Part shown: positions 51,090 to 60,609 of the stretch, one piece after another
How the letters are laid out: each line of letters starts with the position of its first letter
Position numbering within the stretch: position 1 is the stretch's first letter
Program-made: the position numbers and the translations under genes
Notes under the pieces: generated by a model
What the model saw: the letters and a program-made list of their open reading frames with translations, nothing else
Databases searched by the model: none
Told to the model about the DNA's origin: nothing
Assembly: GCA_023213315.1 (NCBI GenBank)
Contig: JAKCPI010001762.1
Location: 44,072-108,071 of the forward strand
Reading direction: 5' to 3'
DNA from: Euborellia annulipes
Taxonomy: Eukaryota; Arthropoda; Insecta; Dermaptera; Anisolabididae
DNA: 64,000 nucleotides

Positions 51090-51745
51090 TATTGCAGTAA
51101 TATTGCAGCAATTTTGCCAACCTTGCACAATATTGACAATATTGGAGCAACATTGCTGTAATTTCGCTGCGCAATATTGAAGTGAAGACATTGCAGAAAT
51201 ATTGCAGCAATATTGCTGTGGCAACATTGAAGTGTGAATATTGCGACAATATTGCAGTGGCAACATTGAATAGTGAATATTGCAGCAATATTGCATCAAT
51301 ATTGCTGTTGCAATATTGAAGTGTGAATATTGTTGCAATATTGCATCAATATTGCTGTTGCAATATTGAATACTGAATATTTCAGCAATATTGCAGTGGC
51401 AATATTGAAGTGTAAATATTTCTGCAATATTCCTGAAATATTACAGTGGCAACATTGAAGGGTGAATATTGAAGCAATATTGCAGCACAATGTTGCAATA
51501 GCAACATTGAAGTATGAATATTTCAACAATATTGCAGTGGCAATATTGAAGTTTAAATATTGCAGCAATATTCCTGAAATATTACAGTGGCAACATTGAA
51601 GAGTGAATATTGAAGCAATATTGCAGCACAATGTTGCAATGACAACATTGAAGTATGAATATTGCAGCAATATTGCAGAGTCAATATTGAAGTGTGAATA
51701 TTGCAGCAATATTGAAGTGGCAACATTGAATAGTGAATATAGGGT
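51090..51745. repeat. AATATTGC minisatellite, left arm
   Basis: Repeated gcagcaatattgcagtgg and caacattgaagtgtgaat units. The open frames here on the minus strand are repeat translations. Confidence 0.8.
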
Positions 51746-51800
51746 TAAAATTATCATATCAACTTTATAATATTCATATTAATTAAATTAATTAATGCCC

Positions 51801-52073
51801 CCGGGTGTGCCATAGTAGGTAGCGTGCCTACCTCATATGCCAAACGTCGCGGGTTCGGACCCAGGCAGTCCGATGATTTTATTTAAGCCATTTGGATACC
51901 AGATGGCTTAAATAGAAATGCCTGAACCCTCAATATATATACATTAATTACAACGCTTATCGTCTAAAGTCTTAAATGGCCTGAGTTGCCGAAAAGACTG
52001 TGTGAATGTGTGTGTGAGTGCGAATGAGAAAAAAGTGTGAATGTTTTTTTTTTTAAATAAAAAAAAAAAAAAA
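51801..52073 (+). mobile_element. SINE A, full length with 15-bp TSD
   Basis: A tRNA-like head (catagtaggtagcgtgccta and gtcgcgggttcggaccc), a body with gccatttggatacc, and an A-rich tail are flanked by perfect aattaattaatgccc copies at 51786-51800 and 52074-52088. This is a recent LINE-driven insertion. Confidence 0.85.
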
Positions 52074-52088
52074 AATTAATTAATGCCC

Positions 52089-52530
52089 GTGATGACCCGT
52101 GGCTCAGAGAGAAGACACTAGCTTCTTGAGTCTGGGGTCCAGGATTCGCTTTCCGTCCCCAGCAAGGGCGGTCCCAGAGGGGGGGGTCAAGGGGGTCGTG
52201 ACCCCCCCCCCAAAAAAAAATCTTTTTTTTTTTTAACACACTTTTTTCCCACTCACTCTCCCATTCACACAATCTTTTCGGCAACTTAGGCCATTTAAGA
52301 CTTAAACGATACTTATATTTGATTAATATATATTTATTGGGGTCCAGGCCCATTTATTTATACTATAAAAAAAAAAAAAAGTAGTGACCCCCCTCCAAAT
52401 GTAAGGCTAGGACCGCGCTTGGTCCCCAGCGAGAAAAAATTTATTTCCTTTGAATTGACTGCAAATAATTTGAAATAAATAGGGATGGGGTCTAAATCAC
52501 TTTAGATGCCGAAAAAGAAAAAAAATTAAA
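52089..52530 (+). mobile_element. SINE B split by a MITE
   Basis: The head (cccgtggctcagagagaaga) ends at 52162, and the body resumes at 52422 with gcgagaaaaaatttatttcc. Confidence 0.7.
52163..52421. mobile_element. hAT MITE nested in SINE B, carrying a SINE A piece
   Basis: Ends caagggcggtcc and ggaccgcgcttg are flanked by perfect gtccccag duplications (52155-52162, 52422-52429). At about 52240-52350 it holds a reversed SINE A tail (cttttcggcaacttaggcca). Confidence 0.8.
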
Positions 52531-52789
52531 AAATTAAAAAAAAAAAAAAAATTAATTTTAAATATTAAAAATTATTATTTTTTTACAATTTATAAGTGAC
52601 TTTTTGTTTAAAAAAAAAATTTAATAGTACTACATACGAATTAAGTAGCTTAAAAAGTGTTGAAATTTCATATAGCAAAACGTCCGAGGCAGTAAAGGAG
52701 TCGAATATTGGAATCAAGACATTGGAAATATTGGAAATGCAAAAAACTCGTGTTCAAATCCCTCTATGAACAAGTTTTTTTTTTTACCC

Positions 52790-52950
52790 TGCAATATTGC
52801 CACAACATTCCATGCAATATTGCCACAATATTCCATGCAATATTGCCACAATATTCCATGCAATATTTCCACAATATTCCATGCAATATTGCCACAATAT
52901 TCCATGCAATATTGCCACAATATTCCATGCAATATTGCCGGAATATTCCC
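52790..52950. repeat. 23-bp minisatellite, seven units
   Basis: The unit tgcaatattgccacaatatt followed by cca recurs seven times with few changes. Overlapping open frames on both strands are by-products. Confidence 0.85.
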
Positions 52951-53365
52951 GTAATATTGCTGCAATACTTGCAATATTTTTGTAATATTGCAACAATATT
53001 CCATTCAGTATTGCCACAATATTCCTGCAAGTTACAAAGAGGCGGACATAGGAATATTGCAACAATGTTGCTGTATTGTTCCTGCAATATTCCCTGCAAG
53101 GTTAAATATTGCAATGTAAGATTCCTGCAATATTAATGCAAGATTCCAGGCTGTCTGGGTATTAACATATATAGAAGTAAGAGGAAGTAATATACAATTA
53201 ACAAAAGTTAATTAGAAGGAAATGTATATTATTTAGGCCTAACTTACTACTAAAACACAAAATCAACATGAATAATGCCATTAAGTAGGAAGAAAAATGT
53301 ATAGACCTATATTTAAAAAAAATCGATTTTCTCTTTAGGAGCGTATTGAGATAGTTGACCGCCTG

Positions 53366-53530
53366 GGGCGTCACTAGAAGAGGGGGGCCTATATACATTT
53401 TGTTCCAGAGGTGTATATTGAATTTTTCGGGGGGGGAGGAACTCATTTTTAAATATCCCCCTCCTTATACAAAAATATTTTTAAAATACGGTATATCCCT
53501 GAACCTCGAGGGCCCCGGGCTCAATCGATA
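53366..53530. mobile_element. GGGGCGTCACTAG-type MITE fragment
   Basis: Shares ttttaaaatacggtatatcc and gagggccccgggc with the element at 12038, but has no clear right end. Confidence 0.4.
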
Positions 53531-53739
53531 TCGAAATTTGCGACAGATACGGTATCGAGTAAAATTATCGATATCTCATGTTATAGTTTCATCTCTATTC
53601 GAGTAAATATTATTCAATTTAGCTAAAACTTTGGCATTTTCATTTTCTAGACAATTGGCAAATTTTTTTGGATTCATTTGAGGGGTCCTTCACTACCCTG
53701 ATGGGCATAGAAATTTGCGCCAGTGTGGCTATGGGAGTA

Positions 53740-54145
53740 GTAAAACAGGCTTGAGGCCCGTGGGTGGAGACCGCGGTCCCCTCCTCACAGTCTTGGGTCC
53801 AGGGACTCGAGTCCCGTCACTCCAAGGCTGTGGGGCATCGGATCAAAATCAAGCCCCGGGAATGTGAGTCTGAGTAGGATAAACGAGTACTAGCCTACAC
53901 CCCTCATGATTTACCAAGGGGCTAGCCTGCGTTCTCAGACTCTGACGGCATATGCACGGGGACATAGCTATCCAGTGATACTTGCGAGCTAACCATTAGG
54001 TGTGAGCAGAGGGGATCCTGTGGCCAGGGGAATTACTCTGCTCACCCTTGGCTTGGGTATGGGGACTGAGTCCCCATCGTCAATTGACGAAAAAATCTCC
54101 CTACCACAAGGGGTAGAGCGATGGAGAGGGTAGTGCGTGAATAGG
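53740..54145. repeat. GC-rich probable repeat
   Basis: A 400-bp block far richer in G and C than its flanks, with several internal dyads such as ggggactgagtccccat. No intact frame found. Confidence 0.35.
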
Positions 54146-54190
54146 GCAATTTACTAAACTCGAGTCTAGCAAATCATCGTACTCTGGAAG

Positions 54191-54453
54191 CAGGGGCGTA
54201 TATAAGGGGGGGGGGGCGAGGGGGCCCGGGCCCCCCCGAAATTTCCTAAACACATATACATATATAGGGATATACAGATATCAGCGCAACAAATTTTTCC
54301 GCAGGATGGACAACTTTGGTTCCGCAATAGAAAAAAACTGTTCCGCAAAAAATTTCGTGTGAAAAAAGTATAGTTTCTTAAAAAAAAATTTTCCACAGAA
54401 AAATTTTTGAGTTCGGGCCCCCCCCCCGAAAAAAATTTCTATATACGTCCCTG
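54191..54453. mobile_element. hAT-type MITE, 263 bp, perfect TSD
   Basis: caggggcgtatataagg and tatatacgtccctg are inverted ends, flanked by tctggaag at 54183-54190 and 54454-54461. Confidence 0.8.
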
Positions 54454-55031
54454 TCTGGAAGCACAGTCTCCTCCCTTGATTTGAAAAAATTCAATCAGAG
54501 CTATATATATTGACCTTCGGAAAATTTCACTCCCTCATGTTTATATTATAAATAAATGAAAGTAAAAATTTATTATTGAATATTGTCAAAAAATAAAATT
54601 CCTATTTTGAAACGCCATATATTCTCTACAAAGTTAATCTCGTAAAAAATTGATAAATGCGATTTGAAGAATTTTCTCCTTTCCTATCTACTGATTGATA
54701 AATGCTTTTAATTTTTTGTATGAAATTTTTTTAATATAATTTAAAAGGTTATTTTACTAATGGAGCCATCTTTTGATAGATGACGTGATCTTTTGGACAT
54801 AGGCCTACTAAACAATGCACATTTATTTGTGTAGTATTTAATGTTCTGTCTTTTCCCATCCGCCAACCAGTTTGATATTATATTGAGTTTGTATTTATAA
54901 ATATTTTACTATATCTAGCCATTTATCTTTCTTAATTTCAACTAATTTTAAGTGTCTATTACGATTATAATTTTCAAAATATTTTCACTAAGGTTAGTTT
55001 TTCTTTTTTCTATATTAAATTAACTTTCTTT

Positions 55032-55434
55032 AAAAAATCTGGTGTGACTGGCGCACAGCACACAACTTCGGTAAGAGAAAGTTGTGCACCGTGCTGGCGA
55101 CACCAGATTTTTTTGTGTCGAGATAAATTTAGTTTCCCATAGCAACCTTCGTTCCAAACTTGCGTTTTCAATGTTGACTGCTTGAAATAAACTATGGTTA
55201 TTTTTCAATACACAATAGAGAATCCTAAATAAATACAAAATTTCATAAGAATTGGAAAGAATTTTTTAAAATGTGTAAAAAGTTGGAAAAGGGCGAAAAC
55301 CACTTTTTTGGATTTAGGGGAAATCAAAACGTGTTTATCCACTAAAATTTCGACATCGAATTTTTGAAATGAATCCAATACTTTTTCTCTTTATATATTA
55401 ATATATATAAAGATATAGAGGTAAGAGAAAGTAA
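55032..55434 (+). repeat. Repeat X variant with Y body
   Basis: The hairpin at 55033-55115 is followed by the Y block shared with 3863-4052, then the usual X end to ggtaagagaaagtaaa. Confidence 0.7.
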
Positions 55435-56720
55435 AAAAGAGTTGGGATACGTTTATTTAAAAATAATATATTATTTTCTTAATTTTATACGATTAATTAA
55501 TTATACACGGGTTGGTTCTTCACTATATTTATTTTTCTCTCATTTACAAAAGGAAGAACAGAATTTCATTGTTAAAGTCTGTTAATATTTAAAATGAATG
55601 TAAATACTCTTATATCATAGTATTTTCGATTTTAAAAATAAAATAAAGAGTCTCTTTTGAAAAACTAATCGACATTGTTTGGGCTATGAACTCAGAGATT
55701 TAATAGATTAGTGTCCTCTAAAATTTTATATATTTAAACAAGATTCAATTAAAAAAAAAAAAAAAAACGTCTCGTTTTACTTAGCTTTGAATTAAAAAAA
55801 AAAATTCAAAAACAATAAACTACTCTCTGTCTGTTATGCATCATTTAATTTGGCACATTACAAAATGGTAACAAAGCAGAACAAAAATAAAAAATAAAAT
55901 AAAATGAGTAGAAAATCTTCTAATTAGCGCATTTTGAGATTAAAGATAATATGCAAAAAAAAAAAAAAAAAAAATGTTGGTTAGGCCAAGTTCTATAAGA
56001 AATATTAGTTTTATTTTTTTTCTAATCGTTAATATCTTATTTACTTAAGTCCTGTTGTTACGAAGTAAAGGAAAGAATGTTGCGATTGCCAGTTTACATG
56101 TTGTATTAAAAGGATTAAGTTAAAAATTAAATTTATTGCTTTTATTGAAGAAATATTTCATGGTCAGAATACTTTATCATTCATGATCTATTTATTACAC
56201 CTACGTAGGTAGGTAAGGCTGTAATATAAAATAAAAATAAAATGTTTCACATGCTTTTTTTCTAACAAGAAATAGTAGGTCCAATGAAAAAGGAGATAAC
56301 GAATCCAAAAAGCCAATAAAAATTTTTAGAGAAGTAAATTTTCCAACTTGAACAATTTATCTTTCATTATTACTTGATAACAAATATAATTGTTATTTAG
56401 CTTATTTTGTCGGAATAATTTTTTCGTATCCGAATTCTTTAGATGAATTGAAGCAAGGAGATCCTTTTCTTTACGAGTTCCTTAATCCAATTTCTCTTTA
56501 AAAAAGTATTTTTTTTTAACTAGATATTGTTTCTTGATGGCTGGGTATTTTTATTGTAGTATATGGACAGCCAAGGGGAAAAAATAAGAGCCTATATTTT
56601 GTCGACGTTTCCAGTGCCAAACATATGTCCTGAAAAAGACTGCGATCGACATTTGAAAGGTCGACAAAATATAGATATTTAAATAGCGATGAAAGGTAGC
56701 TGTAGATTTCACATTGGATA
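55435..56720. other. AT-rich DNA, nothing recognised
   Basis: No supported element or exon. A gtcgacgtttcc arm remnant at 56606-56660 recalls the foldbacks. Confidence 0.35.
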
Positions 56721-56724
56721 CAGG

Positions 56725-56996
56725 CAGTGGCGGATCCAGAGGTGTTTCTCGGGGGGGGGAGGGATGGGTAATCTGGAGTGATTGGTCGCACAGCACACAT
56801 TTTTTTCTTAATTTCGGTAATTTAAAGGCGCATTCTGTACTGTATTGTTTGCCAGAATATAAATACAAATCAAATTTTTAAGTATTAATTTTTAAAATTT
56901 TATATTAAAAATGCATTTTTTTTTTGAAAAAAAGTATTTTTTCAAATCTCAGGGGGGTAATTACCCCCTTTACCCCCCCTCCTGTATCCGCCCTTG
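56725..56996. mobile_element. CAAGGGCGGATA-type hAT MITE, reverse copy
   Basis: Ends cagtggcggatccag and tgtatccgcccttg are flanked by perfect gatacagg (56717-56724, 56997-57004). Part of the X hairpin (ggtcgcacagcacaca) is inside. Confidence 0.8.
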
Positions 56997-57238
56997 GATA
57001 CAGGAGATGTAACAGTCATTGAAAAAAATGACTCCAAAAAGAGATTTTGGGCTTTGTATGATTAATAATTAACCCTATTATGATTATTCTGGTTCAACTT
57101 TACTCTATTCGATTTTAGACCGGAAGAAGAATTTTTTATTAATTACTAGTGTATTATTATAAAAAAAAAAATAAATAAATAAAATTGATTAGTAAAACAA
57201 TTTGATTTTTGGTTTAACTGTGGTTTATTTGTAAAAAT

Positions 57239-57280
57239 TACAACGTTTCGGCTACTCATTCGGTGGCCTTCTTCAGGTAC
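57239..57280 (-). ncRNA. Hammerhead-like motif H7a
   Basis: Minus-strand CTGAAGA is at 57276-57270, with stem II GGCCAC facing GTAGCC and then GAAACGTT. One stem II position is mismatched relative to the right arm. Confidence 0.45.
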
Positions 57281-57410
57281 AATTCTGCCAAGACTATAAA
57301 GGTTGTTACATCAGTGATAGAATAGAACTGGTGTAACAACCTAGATAATAAAGGTTGTTACATCAGTGATAGAATAGAACTAGTGTAACAACCTTTATTA
57401 TCTTAGCTGA

Positions 57411-57458
57411 ATTGTACCTGAAGAAGGCCACCTAATGAGTGGCCGAAACGTTGTAATT
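57411..57458 (+). ncRNA. Hammerhead-like motif H7b
   Basis: CTGAAGA is at 57418-57424. Stem II is a perfect 6-bp GGCCAC/GTGGCC, then GAAACGTT. Stem I has only about 3 bp. Confidence 0.5.
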
Positions 57459-58236
57459 TTTACAAATAAACCACAGTTAAACCGAAAATCAAATTCTTTT
57501 ACTAATGATAACAACTGGGAAAGCCTAAACTCCAAAATGTAAAATTGATTGTAGATACAACCTTAAGTATATAATATGTTTTTTTAATTAAAACACTTAA
57601 ATTTAGAGTCAATTATGAGAATTAATGAGACGAAGTCATTTTTATAATTAGCTTTTTAAAGTGGCCGATTTCATAATCGAAAGTATTGATAAAAAATATT
57701 CTAATCATTCTTTGAAATTTGGTTAGAAGTAATTTTCCTTGTGTTACATTACACGACGACCCTTCTTTTTTTTTAAATGAATTTTTTTTGTAAATTTATT
57801 AATTACTAAGAGTGTCATTTGATAATCGTTTGTTTATTTAAAAACAAAACGCATTTTTGTTCATTAATAAAAAGATCATAAAAGAAAACTTTTTTTCCAA
57901 CGATTCAAATACATTCAAACATGTGTTTAGACATCAGGTCTCAAGCCACAGAGGACCACATTTTAAAAGTTTAAAAGTACAAAAAAAATAAGTAGCAGAC
58001 TTTAAACTCGAATTAAAATAAAAAATAAAATAAAAAGCTTGTTAAAAATATGTAATTAAACGTGTCTAAACATTTTTTCTTTCCAAGTATGAATGAAAGA
58101 TAAAACTTAATGTTGGTGAAAAAATATGGAAAAGCATATGACAAGTATTTAATATTTTAGTTACTAGGCCTATTAATATAAAAAAGGCACTACTAATAAT
58201 TACTAGCTATCCCGTTCTAAATGTTTACAATGATTT

Positions 58237-58500
58237 TTTTTTTTAAAACATTCACACTTTTTTCTCATTCACACTCACACTCACACACACATTCATACAG
58301 TCTTTTCGGCAACTTAGGCCATTTAAGACTTTAGACGATAACCGTTGTAATTAATATATATATTTGGGGTTCAGGCATTTCTATTTAAGCCATCTGGTAT
58401 CCAAATGGCTTAAATAAAATCATCGGACTGCCTGGGTCCGAACCCGCGACGTTTGGTATAGGAGGTAGACACGCTACCTACTACGCCAAACTCGGGGGCC
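58237..58500 (-). mobile_element. SINE A, reverse copy with 12-bp TSD
   Basis: The reverse complement of SINE A, including gtccgaacccgcgacg, is flanked by ttacaatgattt at 58225-58236 and 58501-58512. Confidence 0.8.
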
Positions 58501-58784
58501 TTACAATGATTTCAAAGAAGTAACTCAACAATGACCTAATGAATTTTATTTAAAAAATAAAGTCAAAGATGGACAATTGATAAGATTTTATCAATTACGA
58601 TTCATTAATGATTTTATTTTTTGAATAATAGAATGTGGCTATAATACAGTATAGCACTAGCTCGTTGGTCAAAAAAAAAAAAAAAAAAAAAAACATAAAT
58701 ATTATAATTATTATACTGGCTGTGAGTATTAACTAAAGTTGCGTGAAAAAAAGTCAGCCAAGCAAAATAAAAAATCACTTTATT

Positions 58785-58827
58785 CTGTCGACGTTTCGAA
58801 CGCCCGTCGCGCTCTTCCTCGGGACAG
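58785..58827 (-). ncRNA. Hammerhead-like motif H8a
   Basis: Minus strand: CTGTC/GACAG stem I (5 bp), core CCGAGGA, GAGCGC/GCGTTC stem II with one wobble, GAAACGTC. The core U4 is C. Confidence 0.45.
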
Positions 58828-59016
58828 TATAAGTGTCAAATGTTATAGATGATAATGACAAAATAGTCGGTTGACATTATTAGATAATCTCAACAAACAT
58901 TAACAATGTATCATTGTTAAATCTTTCAACAGATACATTGTTAATGTTTGTTGAGATTATCTAATAATGTCAACCGACTATTTTGTAATTACCATCTATA
59001 ACATTTGACACTTATA

Positions 59017-59059
59017 CTGTCCCGAGGAAGAGCGCGACGGGCGCTCGAAACGTCGACAG
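59017..59059 (+). ncRNA. Hammerhead-like motif H8b
   Basis: CTGTC (59017-59021) pairs with GACAG (59055-59059). Stem II is a perfect 6-bp GAGCGC/GCGCTC. GAAACGTC ends at 59054. The core reads CCGAGGA, which may weaken catalysis. Confidence 0.5.
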
Positions 59060-59207
59060 AATAAATTGATTTTTTATTTTCCTTGGCTGACTCCTTTCCA
59101 CGCAATAAATTTTATAATTCTAATTTTTGAGGTTGAGGTTGTGATGTGATTATAATGGAGAATGGAGATATCCGCCAAATTAGAATGATATAGTTTCAAT
59201 AAAACTC

Positions 59208-59261
59208 CCAGAATAAGACGTTTCGGCCTGAATTTATTTGGCCATCTTCATTTATTGGGAA
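59208..59261 (-). ncRNA. Hammerhead-like motif H9a
   Basis: Minus strand GGCC/GGCC stem II and GAAACGTC, with a 5-bp AATAA/TTATT stem I. The core begins ATGAAGA, so C3 is lost. Confidence 0.4.
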
Positions 59262-59440
59262 TTATACACATAATGCAAGTGCACATGTGATTAAACCAGG
59301 ATTTGTCAATATTAAAATTTATTTGATTCATACAAAATAATATGGGTCCTCTGCCCAAGATTTTGTATGAAGCAAATAAAGTTTATTATTGACAAATCCT
59401 GGTTTAATCACATGTGCATTTGCTTTATGTGTATAATTTC

Positions 59441-59490
59441 CAATAACTGAAGATGGCCAAATAAATTCAGGCCGAAACGTCTTAATCTGG
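59441..59490 (+). ncRNA. Hammerhead-like motif H9b
   Basis: CTGAAGA is at 59447-59453. GGCC/GGCC forms stem II with an 11-base loop, then GAAACGTC ends at 59481. Stem I is short (TAA/TTA). Confidence 0.5.
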
Positions 59491-59724
59491 GAATTTTAGT
59501 GAACTTAGATCATTCTAATTTGGAGAATATCTCTATTTAGCTATATATATTAACATATAGACTATATAAATAAGAGAAAGTAAAAATGGTGAATTACAAA
59601 TTATTCAATGTTTATAAATTTTAATACATGTTAAAAATAATTCATACCCTGATAAATGATATTGATGAAAGCTTAAAGAAATACAATAATTTTTTCCCTT
59701 CAGACTAAAAAATAAATAAATAGG

Positions 59725-60080
59725 ATAGTGTGTGTGTGTGGTGGGGGGAGGGGGGGGGACGTTAAACCGAAATGAAGAGAAATGGCCTGTTTGTGAGTAT
59801 AGATGCTTGCTACCTTGGTGCCTTGGTGGTTGCCAAGGCCAATGCGCCTTGAGAAGTGTCATCGCTATTTCCATACACTTCTCCCGAAGCCAACGCATCG
59901 TCCCCCCACCCGAGACCACCTTCCCCCTCCACTCATCAAATAAAAAGGGGAAGGGCTGAAGGGAGAGATGCCGCACTCGGAGTATTTACATACGAACTCC
60001 TGACACTCGCGTCCAATCCTATCGTGTTGTCATAGCTCAATTATATAATCCACTAAGCTACGTATACGATCAATCCTCCT
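59725..60080 (-). mobile_element. Probable tRNA-derived SINE with GC-rich body
   Basis: The minus strand starts with an A-box-like TAGCTTAGTGGATTATATAA and GGAGTTCGTATG, followed by a GC-rich body. The 123-codon frame here has no recognisable domain and is more likely repeat sequence. Confidence 0.4.
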
Positions 60081-60382
60081 CCTTTTTTAAGTGCTATTTC
60101 TAATAATATTATTTGTTTGTATCAAAATCTTTATTTCAAGGACCATAGAGTGCATTTTTTTGGATGCTAGAAGGTAGGGACATCCAAATCGCGAACTCTC
60201 AAACAATCACACTAGGTAATTTGAAAAAAAAAAAAAAAAATTCTCAATCATTTCTATGGATTGTTTTCTATATTATTTACCATTTTCTTGTATATATAGT
60301 AAGGTAGACTCATTAAAAATCCCAGAGAAATTTGTAAAAAAAAAAAAATGAATAAATCTACGAAAGTTAATTACTCGTCTGT

Positions 60383-60605
60383 CTTCGCCTTATTCCCGCA
60401 ATGCGGGGTCGGCGAATCTCACTTTTTCCCTCTATCATGCGTTTTTGCGACCGAGAAGGATTGAACAAGCCGGCCCGACACACGGTCTGAGACCGAAGGT
60501 AAGGAGTAAGGAAGGGACAGAAGGAAGAACAGAAGTCCTGCTTGTCTCAGCTCGGGCAGCTCGTGGTCGCCATCCACGTACCCACAAGAGGTGGGCCCCT
60601 GAGCG
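60383..60605 (+). repeat. Repeat Z, full copy
   Basis: Shares gtcttattcccgcgatgcgg-type start, ggaagggacag core and ccatccacgtacccacaaga end with 45760-46005. Confidence 0.6.
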
Positions 60606-60609
60606 AACG

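Larger units (their letters stand above)
51074..53159. mobile_element. 2.1-kb DNA element with AATATTGC-rich arms
   Basis: The ends CCCAGACAGCCTGGAAT and ATTCCAGGCTGTCTGGG are perfect 17-bp inverted repeats. The left arm (about 51090-51745) and the right arm (52790-53150) are made of aatattgc-containing repeats. It sits in the AT palindrome of a repeat X copy; tata and tatt flank it. No transposase remains, and SINEs and a MITE lie between the arms. Confidence 0.7.
57199..57505. repeat. Hammerhead-bearing foldback, copy at 57.3 kb
   Basis: Arms tttggtttaactgtggttta and its complement extend about 100 bp. The centre has a tandem duplication of aaggttgttacatcagtgat. Both arms carry hammerhead-like motifs. 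Confidence 0.7.
58745..59100. repeat. Hammerhead-bearing foldback, 350 bp
   Basis: Very long, almost perfect arms (ctgtcgacgtttcgaacgcc to the centre atgtatcattgttaaat) face each other. The outer ends share agtcagccaag. Confidence 0.8.
59195..59505. repeat. Hammerhead-bearing foldback, 310 bp
   Basis: Arms aataagacgtttcggcctga ... gtataatt and the reverse complement near 59440-59490 enclose inverted gtgcacatgtgattaaacca blocks. Confidence 0.75.

Noticed and set aside
50929..51757. Frames of 106 to 153 codons rich in LQYCHFN
   Set aside because: They follow the left AATATTGC minisatellite arm and repeat X, not a gene.
52708..53136. Long overlapping frames on both strands (HNIPCNIATIFHAIL-type)
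   Set aside because: They are translations of the 23-bp AATATTGC minisatellite, open in several frames because the unit lacks stops.
59605..59976. 123-codon minus-strand frame
   Set aside because: It overlaps a probable GC-rich SINE and ends in a proline run from the G microsatellite; no domain seen.
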